Below are positions 1-6,702 of a DNA stretch of 40,159 nucleotides, piece by piece. The notes beneath the pieces were generated by a model, which searched no databases, was not told the origin of the DNA, and worked only from the letters and a program-made list of their open reading frames with translations. The position numbers and the translations under genes were made by a program. The DNA is taken from assembly GCA_029246705.1 (NCBI GenBank), contig JAQWMQ010000018.1, positions 1 to 40,159 on the forward strand. Direction: 5' to 3'. Position 1 is the stretch's first letter. Every line of letters starts with the position of its first letter. The DNA comes from Phycisphaerales bacterium. Its GTDB lineage: Bacteria; Planctomycetota; Phycisphaerae; Phycisphaerales; SM1A02.

Positions 1-824
1 AGCTCACCGCCGGGCAGCCGTGCGGTGATCGACTCGGCGGTCCGGCGTTCCAGTGCACCCGCAGCACAGACCGCGGAGGCCCCGGTGCCGCAGGCAAGGG
101 TCACGCCGCTGCCCCGTTCCCAGGTGTGCATCGAGACCCGATCGGGTGCCGAGACATGGACGAAGTGGACGTTGATCCGCTGCGGGAACCAGGGATGGTT
201 CTCGATGTCAGGCCCCACCGCCGACAGATCGATCGATTCGGGGCGATCACACCAGAAGACGATGTGGGGATTGCCCAACGAGACCAGGGAACAGACCGTG
301 TCGACCCCCAGCGCACGCAGTCGATCGGCGTGCTCGGGCAGGAAACGGTTCAGGTCGAGGTCGATCCCGATGGTGCTCGCCGACGGTTCCAAACCGGGAA
401 TCATGGCATCGACCGAGGCACAAGTGGTGTTCGCCCGCCCCATGTCGACGGTCGCGGCCACCACCAGGCCGTCGTCGTGGTGGGCTTCGATCTCGAGCAC
501 GCCCGCACCCGTGGCCACGCGCAGCGTCGGCCCCGGGGCCAGCCCGCGGTCGAGGGCGAACTTCGTGACGCAACGAATGCCGTTGCCGCACATCTCGGCC
601 TCGCTGCCATCGGCATTGAACATCCTCATGCGGATCTCGGCCTCGTCGTCGGCACCAAGCGGCTCCACCAGGATGAGTCCGTCGGAACCGATTCCACGGT
701 GGCGGTCGGAGACCAGACGAGCCACCCGTGCCGGTTCATCGATCACTTCACGCGAAAGATCGACGTAGACGTAGTCGTTGCCGGTCCCGTGCATCTTGGT
801 GAAGTGGAGTGGTCGACTCGGCAT
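1..824 (-). CDS. dapF: Diaminopimelate epimerase, 3' end beyond window
   Basis: Interconverts LL- and meso-diaminopimelate in the cytoplasm, the last-but-one step to lysine and the source of the peptidoglycan cross-linking residue. I translated this frame by hand because it has no stop inside the window. It opens MPSRPLHFTKMHGTGNDYVYVD, the classical DapF N-terminus. Both catalytic cysteines of the two-base racemase mechanism are visible, in AEMCGNGIRC (first half) and LACGTGASAVC (second half). About 274 codons are present, so only a few C-terminal residues are missing. The ATG lies 6 bp after the stop of the M48 peptidase gene, so the two are probably co-transcribed. A weak AAGAGA lies about 10 nt before the start. 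Its presence implies a DAP-type peptidoglycan. Confidence 0.96.
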   Translation of the reverse strand, partial: MPSRPLHFTKMHGTGNDYVYVDLSREVIDEPARVARLVSDRHRGIGSDGLILVEPLGADDEAEIRMRMFNADGSEAEMCGNGIRCVTKFALDRGLAPGPTLRVATGAGVLEIEAHHDDGLVVAATVDMGRANTTCASVDAMIPGLEPSASTIGIDLDLNRFLPEHADRLRALGVDTVCSLVSLGNPHIVFWCDRPESIDLSAVGPDIENHPWFPQRINVHFVHVSAPDRVSMHTWERGSGVTLACGTGASAVCAAGALERRTAESITARLPGGE

Positions 825-830
825 CGGGAA

Positions 831-2375
831 TCAGTCTCTTCCAAAGCGTTCGAGATCGTCGAGGCACACCTCGACGCGTGCATGAACACGTGCATGGACG
901 CCATCGGCGTCGAGGCCTTCGGCAGCTTCGGTGTCCACGACGTCCCACCAGGCAGACAGGCCCAGCAGCAGGAGCAGGACCAGCAGTGTCCACTTGATCG
1001 AGCGAACCTGTCGGCCGATCGGGAGACGGTCGATCCGTTCACCGATCAAGCCCTGGAGATGAAGCTGTCGCCAGCGTATCGACCCGTGGCGCCATGTGTG
1101 GCGACGCGGGTCGATCCCGTTGAGCTGGGCCACCGACTCCAGGGCATCACACATCGCCTGGGCACCATGGGACTCGATGCGATCGGTGACCGGCATCGGG
1201 GGGTCGGGGTGGCACGACAGTTCGGCAGCCGCGGCGGCATCGGCCTGCAGTTCGAAACGGCGGGAGACCAGTCCGAATCCGATGAAGGTGCAGATCATCA
1301 CCACGGCGGTACCGACCGTCTGGACCAGGTCCGCCGCACCGTCGGGCGCCATGCCCGACTGGAGCAGCATCGTGAACACCGGCTGGACCAGCCAGTCCAT
1401 CAACTGGCCGAACAGCCAGACCATGCTGATCAGCGAGACCGCCGTCCATGGCAGGTGCCTGAAGCGAAGGTGCCCGACCTCGTGGGCCATGACGGCACGG
1501 AGCTGCAGGCGGGGCAGGGTCTCAAGCAGTGCATCGGTGAGCAGCACGAAACGAAGCCGGGGTATGAGTCCGATGACGGCACCATTGAGGATGCTGCCTC
1601 CGGTCGGCCAGAGACGGATGTCCCCCACCCGGACCCGGGCATGGACAAGAATCGATTCCAACGAACTTCGCAGCGGTCCCGGCGACATCGAACGTGCATT
1701 GACGGCATGAACCACGCCGAGGGGCGAAAGGGCCAGTGCCGTCAGGGAGGCTGCTCCGGTGATCGAGATGCCGACCCATTCGGGCAGTTCCGCCGGCAAC
1801 AGGCGAGTCACGACGAGCTCCGAGATCTCGACGCACGCAAGGACGAACAGTGCCGGCACCAGGATCACGAGGATGTGGATGCGCACCTGCACGAGCAGGT
1901 ACTGCAGCGGGGTCGGAACGGGGTGGACGGACAGGCCTCGATCCAGTCGCCGAATGACCAGTGATTCACGAACGAGACGTTCGATCGGCCACTGGACCAG
2001 CCACAACAGGCAGACCATCACCAGGCCGGGAATGATCGCCAGCAGTTCGTCGAGCACCACCACGTTTCCCAACTTAGCTCGCAGCAGTTCCAGCCAGCCG
2101 AAACCAAGCACCGCGAACACCGAGGACAACACCGCGACCCATTGCAGGAATCGAAGCCTGCGTCCCGCCTTCACGATGTCCTCCAGCGAACCCGCCGAAG
2201 CCGCGCGGATGGTCTTGCGCACCAGCACCAGTTCGATCAGCAGGCCCACCAACGGTGGGCCGAACGCGACCAGGGGCGGCAGCCAGAGCCAGCCATCTGC
2301 CGGGGTGACGATGGATCCAACGCCGGCATCGGCCAGGAGGACACCGATGATCAATAGGAGGACGAGCAGTTGCAA
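831..2375 (-). CDS. M48-family membrane-bound zinc metallopeptidase
   Basis: A 514-residue multi-pass membrane protein of the HtpX/Ste24p-like M48 family, which cleave membrane or exported proteins. The zinc site is visible: HEVGH at residues 298-302 and a downstream glutamate, E375 in RRFELQAD, as expected for the third ligand. Hydrophobic segments lie near residues 2-20, 30-52, 78-97, 110-128, 165-182, 312-335, 352-370 and 448-464, placing the active site beside the membrane. The start is TTG (2373-2375) with AGGA 6 nt upstream. It sits 23 bp after the upstream lipoprotein gene and 6 bp before dapF, so the three look like one transcript. The family is clear from the motifs. The substrate is unknown, and the length exceeds the roughly 290 residues of HtpX because of extra N-terminal membrane segments. 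Confidence 0.88.
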   Translation of the reverse strand: MQLLVLLLIIGVLLADAGVGSIVTPADGWLWLPPLVAFGPPLVGLLIELVLVRKTIRAASAGSLEDIVKAGRRLRFLQWVAVLSSVFAVLGFGWLELLRAKLGNVVVLDELLAIIPGLVMVCLLWLVQWPIERLVRESLVIRRLDRGLSVHPVPTPLQYLLVQVRIHILVILVPALFVLACVEISELVVTRLLPAELPEWVGISITGAASLTALALSPLGVVHAVNARSMSPGPLRSSLESILVHARVRVGDIRLWPTGGSILNGAVIGLIPRLRFVLLTDALLETLPRLQLRAVMAHEVGHLRFRHLPWTAVSLISMVWLFGQLMDWLVQPVFTMLLQSGMAPDGAADLVQTVGTAVVMICTFIGFGLVSRRFELQADAAAAAELSCHPDPPMPVTDRIESHGAQAMCDALESVAQLNGIDPRRHTWRHGSIRWRQLHLQGLIGERIDRLPIGRQVRSIKWTLLVLLLLLGLSAWWDVVDTEAAEGLDADGVHARVHARVEVCLDDLERFGRD

Positions 2376-2398
2376 GGGCGATCCTGGTCGTTGGTCGG

Positions 2399-3847
2399 TC
2401 AGCCGGTTTCGGGACGGGTGATGGTTCCGAGATCGACGATCACCGCACCGTGCCGATAGAAGTCGACGTTGATCGTCCGAGGATCGATGAAGGTGAAGAC
2501 CAGCCCGTTCGCTCCGGTCTCGTCGGCGTATTCCATGTCACCGATATGCGGTCCGGCGAAACGTGCATTGCGGTATCGCTGGGCATGGTTGTGAACATGG
2601 AAGAGTGCGGTGTATCCATCCTCGAAGAGCGCCTGGGATGCGTGGTAGCGGTCGTCGGCGACCCGGATCCGCGGGAGATGCTCGACGAGCTCGAAACGCC
2701 CGGCGGCATCGAGCCGGATGATGCCGCCGTATTCGGTGGTCTTGTCGAGCATGTCACGTTCGGCGAGGTCGAAGATGTGGCCCCGAAGCGCCGCAGATTC
2801 CATCGCCTCGTGCGCCATCATCATGGCCGCCAGGTCACCCCAGGTGAGCTCGTCACGGTCGTCGTGCAGACCCTCCGAGATCTTCACGGACCATCCGGTC
2901 AGATCAGCGTTGTAGCGGGTTCGTTCGTCCGAACGCAGTTCCGAGCTCAGGCGGTCAAAGAGTGCATCATGCTCGGCATTGAGCAGCTCCGGGTCGTGTC
3001 GTGCGACCGCATCCACCACCGCAAGATCACGTGGCTCGAGCGAGGACCTGCGAGGCTCGTTCATGCCCTCGAGGGCCGAGGACAACCCGTTCCAGTAGGC
3101 CCGCAGTTCCGGCTTGCGGAGTTCACGGATCCAGAGGATCTCCTCGCGGTTGCGGGGCACGATTCCGAAATCGTCGACCGCGGCACGCATGTCCAGGAGA
3201 AGGCCGTCGGTACCGACCAGCTGCTCGTCCGCAACCAGCGTGATCAATTGATCACCGTGACCGGTGGCGACCACGAGTTCCCAGCAACGTGCCCGCAGAT
3301 TCGCCTCGACGAACGGATTCGCATCGAGCATGGTCTTGATGAGAACCGTCGGGATCTGGTCCTTCCCGTACATGGTTGCCAACGCACGAGGCTCGGGGCG
3401 ATCATCGGCATTCTCCCAGAGTCGGGTCGGCCTCGCCCAGGAACGGATGATCGCATCGGTCAACGCGCGCTGGTCTGCCGCGGCGATCTGGTCGATCACC
3501 CAGGCGCGATACTCGGGTGGCTCGAGACGGCCCAGCACCATGCCCAACGCCTCGGTGAGGCGTTTCGGGTCGTAGCGCTCCAACCGCTTGAATGCCGCTT
3601 CACGAACCGGGATGAGATAGTCGTTGCTGGTGACGATCGTCTTGAGGATCTTGATGTAGCCGGGGGCTGGGATCGGTCCATCGAGACGGCTGAGTGCCTC
3701 CATGTGCGCCCGTGATGAGTTCCTGGGCTGGGAGAGCGTGCCGATGGGATCAGTTCGCGCCTTCTCGCTTGAACATGCCCCGAGCGCCGCAATGCACACA
3801 AGCAGGCTTGCCAGTGGTCTGAAATTTCTGGAAAAGAATGTGAGCAT
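2399..3847 (-). CDS. Lipoprotein with helical-repeat N-half and possible JAB-like C-terminus
   Basis: A 482-residue protein of unknown function. The N-terminus is a lipoprotein signal with the lipobox LGAC, so Cys25 is probably the lipidated residue. Residues about 50-300 are helical with repeated hydrophobic/charged spacing that could be HEAT-like; no repeat is sharp enough to delimit. The last 70 residues carry a cluster HVHNH (417-421) followed by GPHIGD (432-437) and alternating hydrophobic strands to the C-terminus. This resembles the H-x-H...G-P-S-x-x-D metal site of JAB/JAMM peptidases, but the loop to the Asp is about five residues too long and the Ser is His. The ATG has AAGGAG 11 nt upstream, and a TATTAT -10-like hexamer lies further up. 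It is first in a likely operon with the M48 peptidase and dapF, divergent from the NifU-domain gene. Confidence 0.8.
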   Translation of the reverse strand: MLTFFSRNFRPLASLLVCIAALGACSSEKARTDPIGTLSQPRNSSRAHMEALSRLDGPIPAPGYIKILKTIVTSNDYLIPVREAAFKRLERYDPKRLTEALGMVLGRLEPPEYRAWVIDQIAAADQRALTDAIIRSWARPTRLWENADDRPEPRALATMYGKDQIPTVLIKTMLDANPFVEANLRARCWELVVATGHGDQLITLVADEQLVGTDGLLLDMRAAVDDFGIVPRNREEILWIRELRKPELRAYWNGLSSALEGMNEPRRSSLEPRDLAVVDAVARHDPELLNAEHDALFDRLSSELRSDERTRYNADLTGWSVKISEGLHDDRDELTWGDLAAMMMAHEAMESAALRGHIFDLAERDMLDKTTEYGGIIRLDAAGRFELVEHLPRIRVADDRYHASQALFEDGYTALFHVHNHAQRYRNARFAGPHIGDMEYADETGANGLVFTFIDPRTINVDFYRHGAVIVDLGTITRPETG

Positions 3848-3951
3848 TGGCCTCGAACTCCTTCAGTGGTGGACATAATACGCGTTGAACCATCCATAAT
3901 GGCGGAGAATCGCCGGCAGGCGTATGATCGGAAGTCCAAGGACTCACCCTC

Positions 3952-4239
3952 GTGCAAACGGAACATCACCTGATGAGCAGTGCTGAACACGAACCCGAGG
4001 CATCAAGCCTCTCCCAGCGAGTGACTGGTGTACTCGAGCTGATGCGACCATCGATCAAGGAAGACGGCGGTGACATCGAATTGGTCTCGGTCTCCGATGA
4101 AGGGCTCGTGACGGTTCGCTTCCTTGGTGCCTGCATCGGATGCCCCTCAAGCTCCCACACCTTGCATCAAGGCATTGAACGCCTGCTCAAGGAACGGGTG
4201 CCGGAAGTGACCGGCGTCAAGGCCATCGAAGGCTCCTGA
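3952..4239 (+). CDS. NifU C-terminal-domain iron-sulfur scaffold protein
   Basis: A 95-residue single-domain protein of the NifU C-terminal (Nfu) family, which carries Fe-S clusters and hands them to apo-enzymes. The signature CIGCPSS gives the CxxC that binds a cluster at a dimer interface, and the flanking sequence (LMRPSIKEDGGDIELV before it, LHQGIERLLKERVPEV after it) matches the family. Two starts are possible: GTG at 3952, with AAGGA 9 nt upstream, or the in-frame ATG at 3973, with a weaker GGA. I keep the GTG for its better ribosome-binding site; the conserved domain begins after either. A TATGAT hexamer at 3923-3928 is a plausible -10. No isc or suf genes are in the window. Confidence 0.93.
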   Translation: MQTEHHLMSSAEHEPEASSLSQRVTGVLELMRPSIKEDGGDIELVSVSDEGLVTVRFLGACIGCPSSSHTLHQGIERLLKERVPEVTGVKAIEGS

Positions 4240-4603
4240 CCCACCAGGCATCAAGAAATCCCCAACATCTCCCCAAGAGATGGGCCACCTGAGGCTGTCG
4301 GCGAGGGTTCGGTAATAACCGCCCTGATGGGACTTCCCACGGTTTTTCGGCTCTTTCAAGCGTGATCGGGCACGTTTCGGCTGCCCAGAAGAACGCGAAA
4401 GATCCCCAACCGAGACTTGATTCCAGCTAGCCAGCACCGAAGATACTTGTGAATCAGGTAGTCTTTCCCCTCCTGAACGGGTGACCGTTCGGAGATGGAT
4501 CCAGGTAAGCACGTGACACGGATCACTGGCTCACCCAGCTCCAGTGGACGAACCGAACCTGGTCGCACAGATCGCGACCAGCTCAGGGCAGGAGGTCCGA
4601 ACA
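4240..4603 (+). promoter_or_regulatory. csrA upstream region with GGA motifs and a leader hairpin
   Basis: No gene is visible. A perfect 6-bp hairpin with loop GTGA lies at 4475-4490, and an 8-bp stem CTGGTCGC/GCGACCAG at 4559-4581. Five GGA triplets lie at 4491, 4497, 4520, 4546 and 4591; the last is inside the csrA Shine-Dalgarno sequence AGGAGGT. CsrA proteins bind GGA in RNA and often repress their own translation this way, so autoregulation is a reasonable inference. The transcription start is not evident, and I see no confident -35/-10 pair. Confidence 0.45.
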
Positions 4604-4840
4604 ATGCTCGTCATCACACGTCGCGAAGGTGAAGAAGTCGTCATCGGGGATCCCAAGGCACCACTTGGTGTCGTTCGTATCGCAACGATCAAGGGCGATC
4701 GCGTTCGCATTGCCTTCGAGTTCCCCCGCGAGATCGATGTCCACCGTCGCGAAGTCGCCCAGCAGATCATCGAGGGCGAAGAGTCAGCGCAGAGCCCGGT
4801 CGTCGGCAAGATCAGACCCGCAGCCAACAACGGCAGCTGA
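4604..4840 (+). CDS. csrA: Carbon storage regulator, RNA-binding protein
   Basis: A 78-residue post-transcriptional regulator that dimerises and binds GGA motifs in mRNA leaders, changing translation and stability. The start is the ATG at 4604, giving the canonical MLVITRREGEEVVIG, with a near-perfect AGGAGGT 8 nt upstream. An in-frame GTG or ATG further up would add about 20 unrelated residues, so I reject it. The conserved RVRIAFEFPREIDVHRREV segment contains the Arg of the RNA-binding surface. The tail beyond residue 60 is longer than in the 61-residue E. coli protein. The gene stands alone here: neither fliW nor flagellar genes are next to it. The downstream interval is unusually rich in hairpins. 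Confidence 0.97.
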   Translation: MLVITRREGEEVVIGDPKAPLGVVRIATIKGDRVRIAFEFPREIDVHRREVAQQIIEGEESAQSPVVGKIRPAANNGS

Positions 4841-4936
4841 CCGCACGCTGAAAACCCGAATGAAGTCGAACACGACACCGTGGGGCGGTCGCCTTGTCGC
4901 TGTCGTCGCCTTGAAGCATCCCCCCCCCAAAAAAAA

Positions 4937-4969
4937 CGTGACCTGCCGACTCCGACGCGGCAGGTCACG
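4937..4969 (-). terminator. Rho-independent terminator read on the minus strand
   Basis: A perfect 12-bp inverted repeat (4937-4948 with 4958-4969) with a 9-nt loop. On the minus strand it is followed at once by eight U residues (A run 4929-4936 on plus) and then nine G. This is the strongest intrinsic terminator in the window. Polarity fits transcripts arriving from mraZ or from an RNA within 4970-5392. For csrA on the plus strand there is a hairpin but no U-tract. Confidence 0.88.
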
Positions 4970-4980
4970 ATTCGTGCATT

Positions 4981-5135
4981 GATCCGGCCGGTTGGTGGCT
5001 GGGACCGGATCGAAGGTCCATCAAGGACCCATGGAGCGGCTGGAAGCCGGAAGTGTCTTCGTTCCGTTTCCGGAGCGAAGACATGCGCACCGCAGGTGTG
5101 TACCTGCTAGCCGGAAGCCGTCCATGCTTCCGGCT
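4981..5135. other. Array of adjacent hairpins between csrA and mraZ, possible structured RNA
   Basis: Consecutive inverted repeats fill this stretch: GATCCGG/CCGGATC (4981-4987 with 5005-5011); GGTCC/GGACC (5015-5029); CGGCT/AGCCG around a GGA loop (5037-5049); a 13-bp stem with one G-U and a 4-nt loop (5054-5083); GCAGGT/ACCTGC with loop GTGT (5092-5107); AGCCGGAAG/CTTCCGGCT (5109-5135). AGCCGGAAG also occurs at 5045-5053, so the last arm has two possible partners. There is no credible reading frame. On the minus strand the array runs straight into the terminator at 4969-4937, which would give a discrete 3' end. I do not recognise RNase P, tmRNA, SRP or 6S signatures, so the class is unknown. 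Confidence 0.5.
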
Positions 5136-5392
5136 TTGTGTTCAAGGGGCCTTCCTTGGCACCCTCGCGGAGTCGTGGGGACGCGGCGCACACACAACCG
5201 GTTGCTCGCCCGAACGAGCTGTTGTCGAAAGAGTCAGCCGTCCGTGGCTGGAAAACGGAATCCGTTCCGACGCGTTCGTTGCGTCTGCTTTCGACCGTAC
5301 CCCTTGCAAGCTGATGATCCCGTCCATGAAATCATCGGCCATGCAGTTTCTGCGAGCGCCCGCGGAACCCACGATGTGGTGTCCGAGGGGGC
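5136..5392. other. Non-coding stretch beyond the 3' end of mraZ
   Basis: I see no supportable gene. It holds small inverted repeats such as AGCC/GGCT at 5236-5249 and AACGGA/TCCGTT at 5254-5266. Together with 4841-5135 it makes the longest gap in the window. On the minus strand it would be the mraZ 3' untranslated region, or the 5' part of an RNA ending at the terminator at 4937. Confidence 0.4.
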
Positions 5393-5851
5393 TCATGATT
5401 CGTTTCCGTTCATCTCGTCCATGGCGTCCTCTATCGCCTGGTCCCAGATTTCGTCGCTCACGCGTTCGAGGTTTGCTCGATCCCGCGTCCATTGGTCCGC
5501 CGAGGTGACCTCGAGGTGATCGTTCATCCCCAGTACGATCACTTTGCCCGAAAGACCATGCTCGCTGAGCAGTCGCTCTGGAATGCGCACCCGGCCGGCG
5601 GAATCCATCGGCACCCGGGCGGACTGCGAGAAGATCGATCTCTTGTGCTTGCGGAACTTCGGGTTCTTGGAAAAGTTGTTCATCACGATCTTGAACTGTC
5701 GCTCCGGATAGAGCTTCAAACTGTGTTCCGAACCCGGTGATGCATAAAAGGCGCCGCCGTGCTCCTCGGGATTGAACATGTCCCGCACTTCGGCGGGAAT
5801 CGCAAGACGCCGCTTGGCGTCGATCACATGTTCGTACTCGCCGACAAACAT
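5393..5851 (-). CDS. mraZ: MraZ transcriptional regulator, not in a dcw cluster
   Basis: A 152-residue DNA-binding protein of the AbrB-like MraZ family, which forms ring oligomers and binds TGGG repeats; in other bacteria it controls the division and cell-wall operon and itself. Both copies of the family motif are present: DAKRRLAIPAEVR near residues 11-23 and MDSAGRVRIPERL near 82-94. The start MFVGEYEHVID is canonical. Unusually, no rsmH (mraW), ftsL, ftsI or mur gene follows; the next 400 bp are non-coding and end in a terminator. Many planctomycetes lack much of the dcw cluster, including ftsZ, so an isolated mraZ fits the proposed taxon. Its promoter carries phased TGGG boxes, pointing to autoregulation. 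Confidence 0.97.
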   Translation of the reverse strand: MFVGEYEHVIDAKRRLAIPAEVRDMFNPEEHGGAFYASPGSEHSLKLYPERQFKIVMNNFSKNPKFRKHKRSIFSQSARVPMDSAGRVRIPERLLSEHGLSGKVIVLGMNDHLEVTSADQWTRDRANLERVSDEIWDQAIEDAMDEMNGNES

Positions 5852-5914
5852 CAGGCATCAGGACCTCAAGGAGTGCAGGAGGGCGTCCAGGAACACCAGT
5901 CCGGGAACGGAAGG

Positions 5915-5955
5915 AGAATAACCCACAACACCCCACCTTTCAACATTTCCCCCCA
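5915..5955 (-). promoter_or_regulatory. mraZ promoter with phased MraZ-type TGGG boxes
   Basis: On the minus strand, TTGAAA (5943-5938) and TATTCT (5920-5915) are separated by exactly 17 nt, a good sigma-70-type promoter. TGGG boxes start at 5955, 5935 and 5925, that is 20 and 10 bp apart, on one face of the helix. Two of them lie in the -35/-10 spacer. Known MraZ operators are TGGG direct repeats with a 10-bp period, so MraZ binding here would block RNA polymerase. The site at 5945 that would complete the series reads TGTT, a degenerate box. Confidence 0.75.
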
Positions 5956-6138
5956 CTTTCCCCCCTTCTTGGTCCTAAAGGGTTTTCAACGCCGAAATCC
6001 CTGCTCTACTGGACGTTCGTAAGTTCTTGACTAACAGGCATATGGTTGGCCCAGGGGCCCGAACGAGCACCCTGATGACCGGATGAAGGCCCGCTGTTTC
6101 TGCCCACATGCTGTGCACCAAAGCACGATGGAAGATGA

Positions 6139-6693
6139 ATGAAACACGGAGAAAGAATCACGTCTGCGCTGGAATTGATCCCTCAGGGCGAGTTTCTCCT
6201 GACGGCCTGCCAGGGTCGACGGAGCAATGGAGTCGTTCTGGACTTCGTGGGTCAATGCGCCAACAACCCCCCCATGCTGGTGGTGGCCACGGCCAAGGGG
6301 CAGGTCCTGACGCCGATCATTCGAGACAGCCGGGCCTTCGTGGTCTCGCTGATCACGGACTCCACCCGACCACTCGCTCGACGCTTCAACCGCTCCAGCG
6401 TCGAAGTCGATGATCCGTTCATCGGCCTGCCGACGGACACCACGCCCCGTGGCATTCCAGTGCTTGCGCGAACCGTGGCGTGGTTCGAATGCGAACTGGT
6501 CAGGCATTTCGACATCGATGCCGACTGCGAGCTCTACGTCGGCAACATCACCGAAGTGATGGTCAATGATGAGGCCCAGGAAGAACTCGAAAACCTCGTT
6601 CCCCCGATCCATCGCATGTCCGATCCGACCGATCAACTGCTTCGAGCAACCGCGTCCCAGGCCGCCAGACCCATGATGGCCGAGACTCGCTAG
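6139..6693 (+). CDS. Flavin reductase-like (FMN-binding split-barrel) protein
   Basis: A 184-residue soluble protein that resembles flavin reductase/flavoredoxin split-barrel proteins. The N-terminal segment (GEFLLTACQGRRSNGVVLDFVGQCANNPPMLVVA) has the usual layout of a first strand, an SNG-type turn near the flavin phosphate, and a P-P-M-[IVL] strand. It is followed by strands reading SRAFVVSLI, and the C-terminal part has ELYVGNITEV, the G-x-[IV] strand typical of the fold. Such proteins bind FMN and reduce it with NAD(P)H or pass electrons to a partner. The ATG has GGAAG close upstream. It ends 9 bp before the amidohydrolase start. The substrate and partner are not deducible. Confidence 0.78.
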   Translation: MKHGERITSALELIPQGEFLLTACQGRRSNGVVLDFVGQCANNPPMLVVATAKGQVLTPIIRDSRAFVVSLITDSTRPLARRFNRSSVEVDDPFIGLPTDTTPRGIPVLARTVAWFECELVRHFDIDADCELYVGNITEVMVNDEAQEELENLVPPIHRMSDPTDQLLRATASQAARPMMAETR

Positions 6694-6696
6694 GAT
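6691..6696 (+). promoter_or_regulatory. -10-like hexamer 6 nt before an ATG (possible leaderless start)
   Basis: TAGGAT, then TCAGGC, then the ATG of the amidohydrolase. The hexamer overlaps the TAG stop of the preceding gene. No -35 is apparent and there is no good ribosome-binding site. Confidence 0.45.
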
Positions 6697-6702
6697 TCAG
6701 GC

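Noticed and set aside
126-1964. Plus-strand 612-residue open frame
   Set aside because: Antisense to dapF and the M48 gene, whose motifs are clear; its product is rich in His, Asp and Arg with no domain, as expected of a shadow frame in GC-rich DNA.
2450-3715. Plus-strand 421-residue open frame
   Set aside because: Antisense to the lipoprotein gene, which has a signal peptide and lipobox; the shadow has neither motif nor ribosome-binding site.
4920-4936. C9-A8 homopolymer run as an assembly error
   Set aside because: The A run is the U-tract of a perfect terminator hairpin on the minus strand, so it has a function; the C run cannot be judged.
5142-5342. Small minus-strand open frame (MADDFMDG...) after mraZ
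   Set aside because: No ribosome-binding site, no recognisable features, and it lies in a region better explained as non-coding.
4981-5392. RNase P, tmRNA, SRP or 6S RNA in the csrA-mraZ gap
   Set aside because: Conserved core sequences of these RNAs were looked for on both strands and not found; kept only as an unknown structured stretch.
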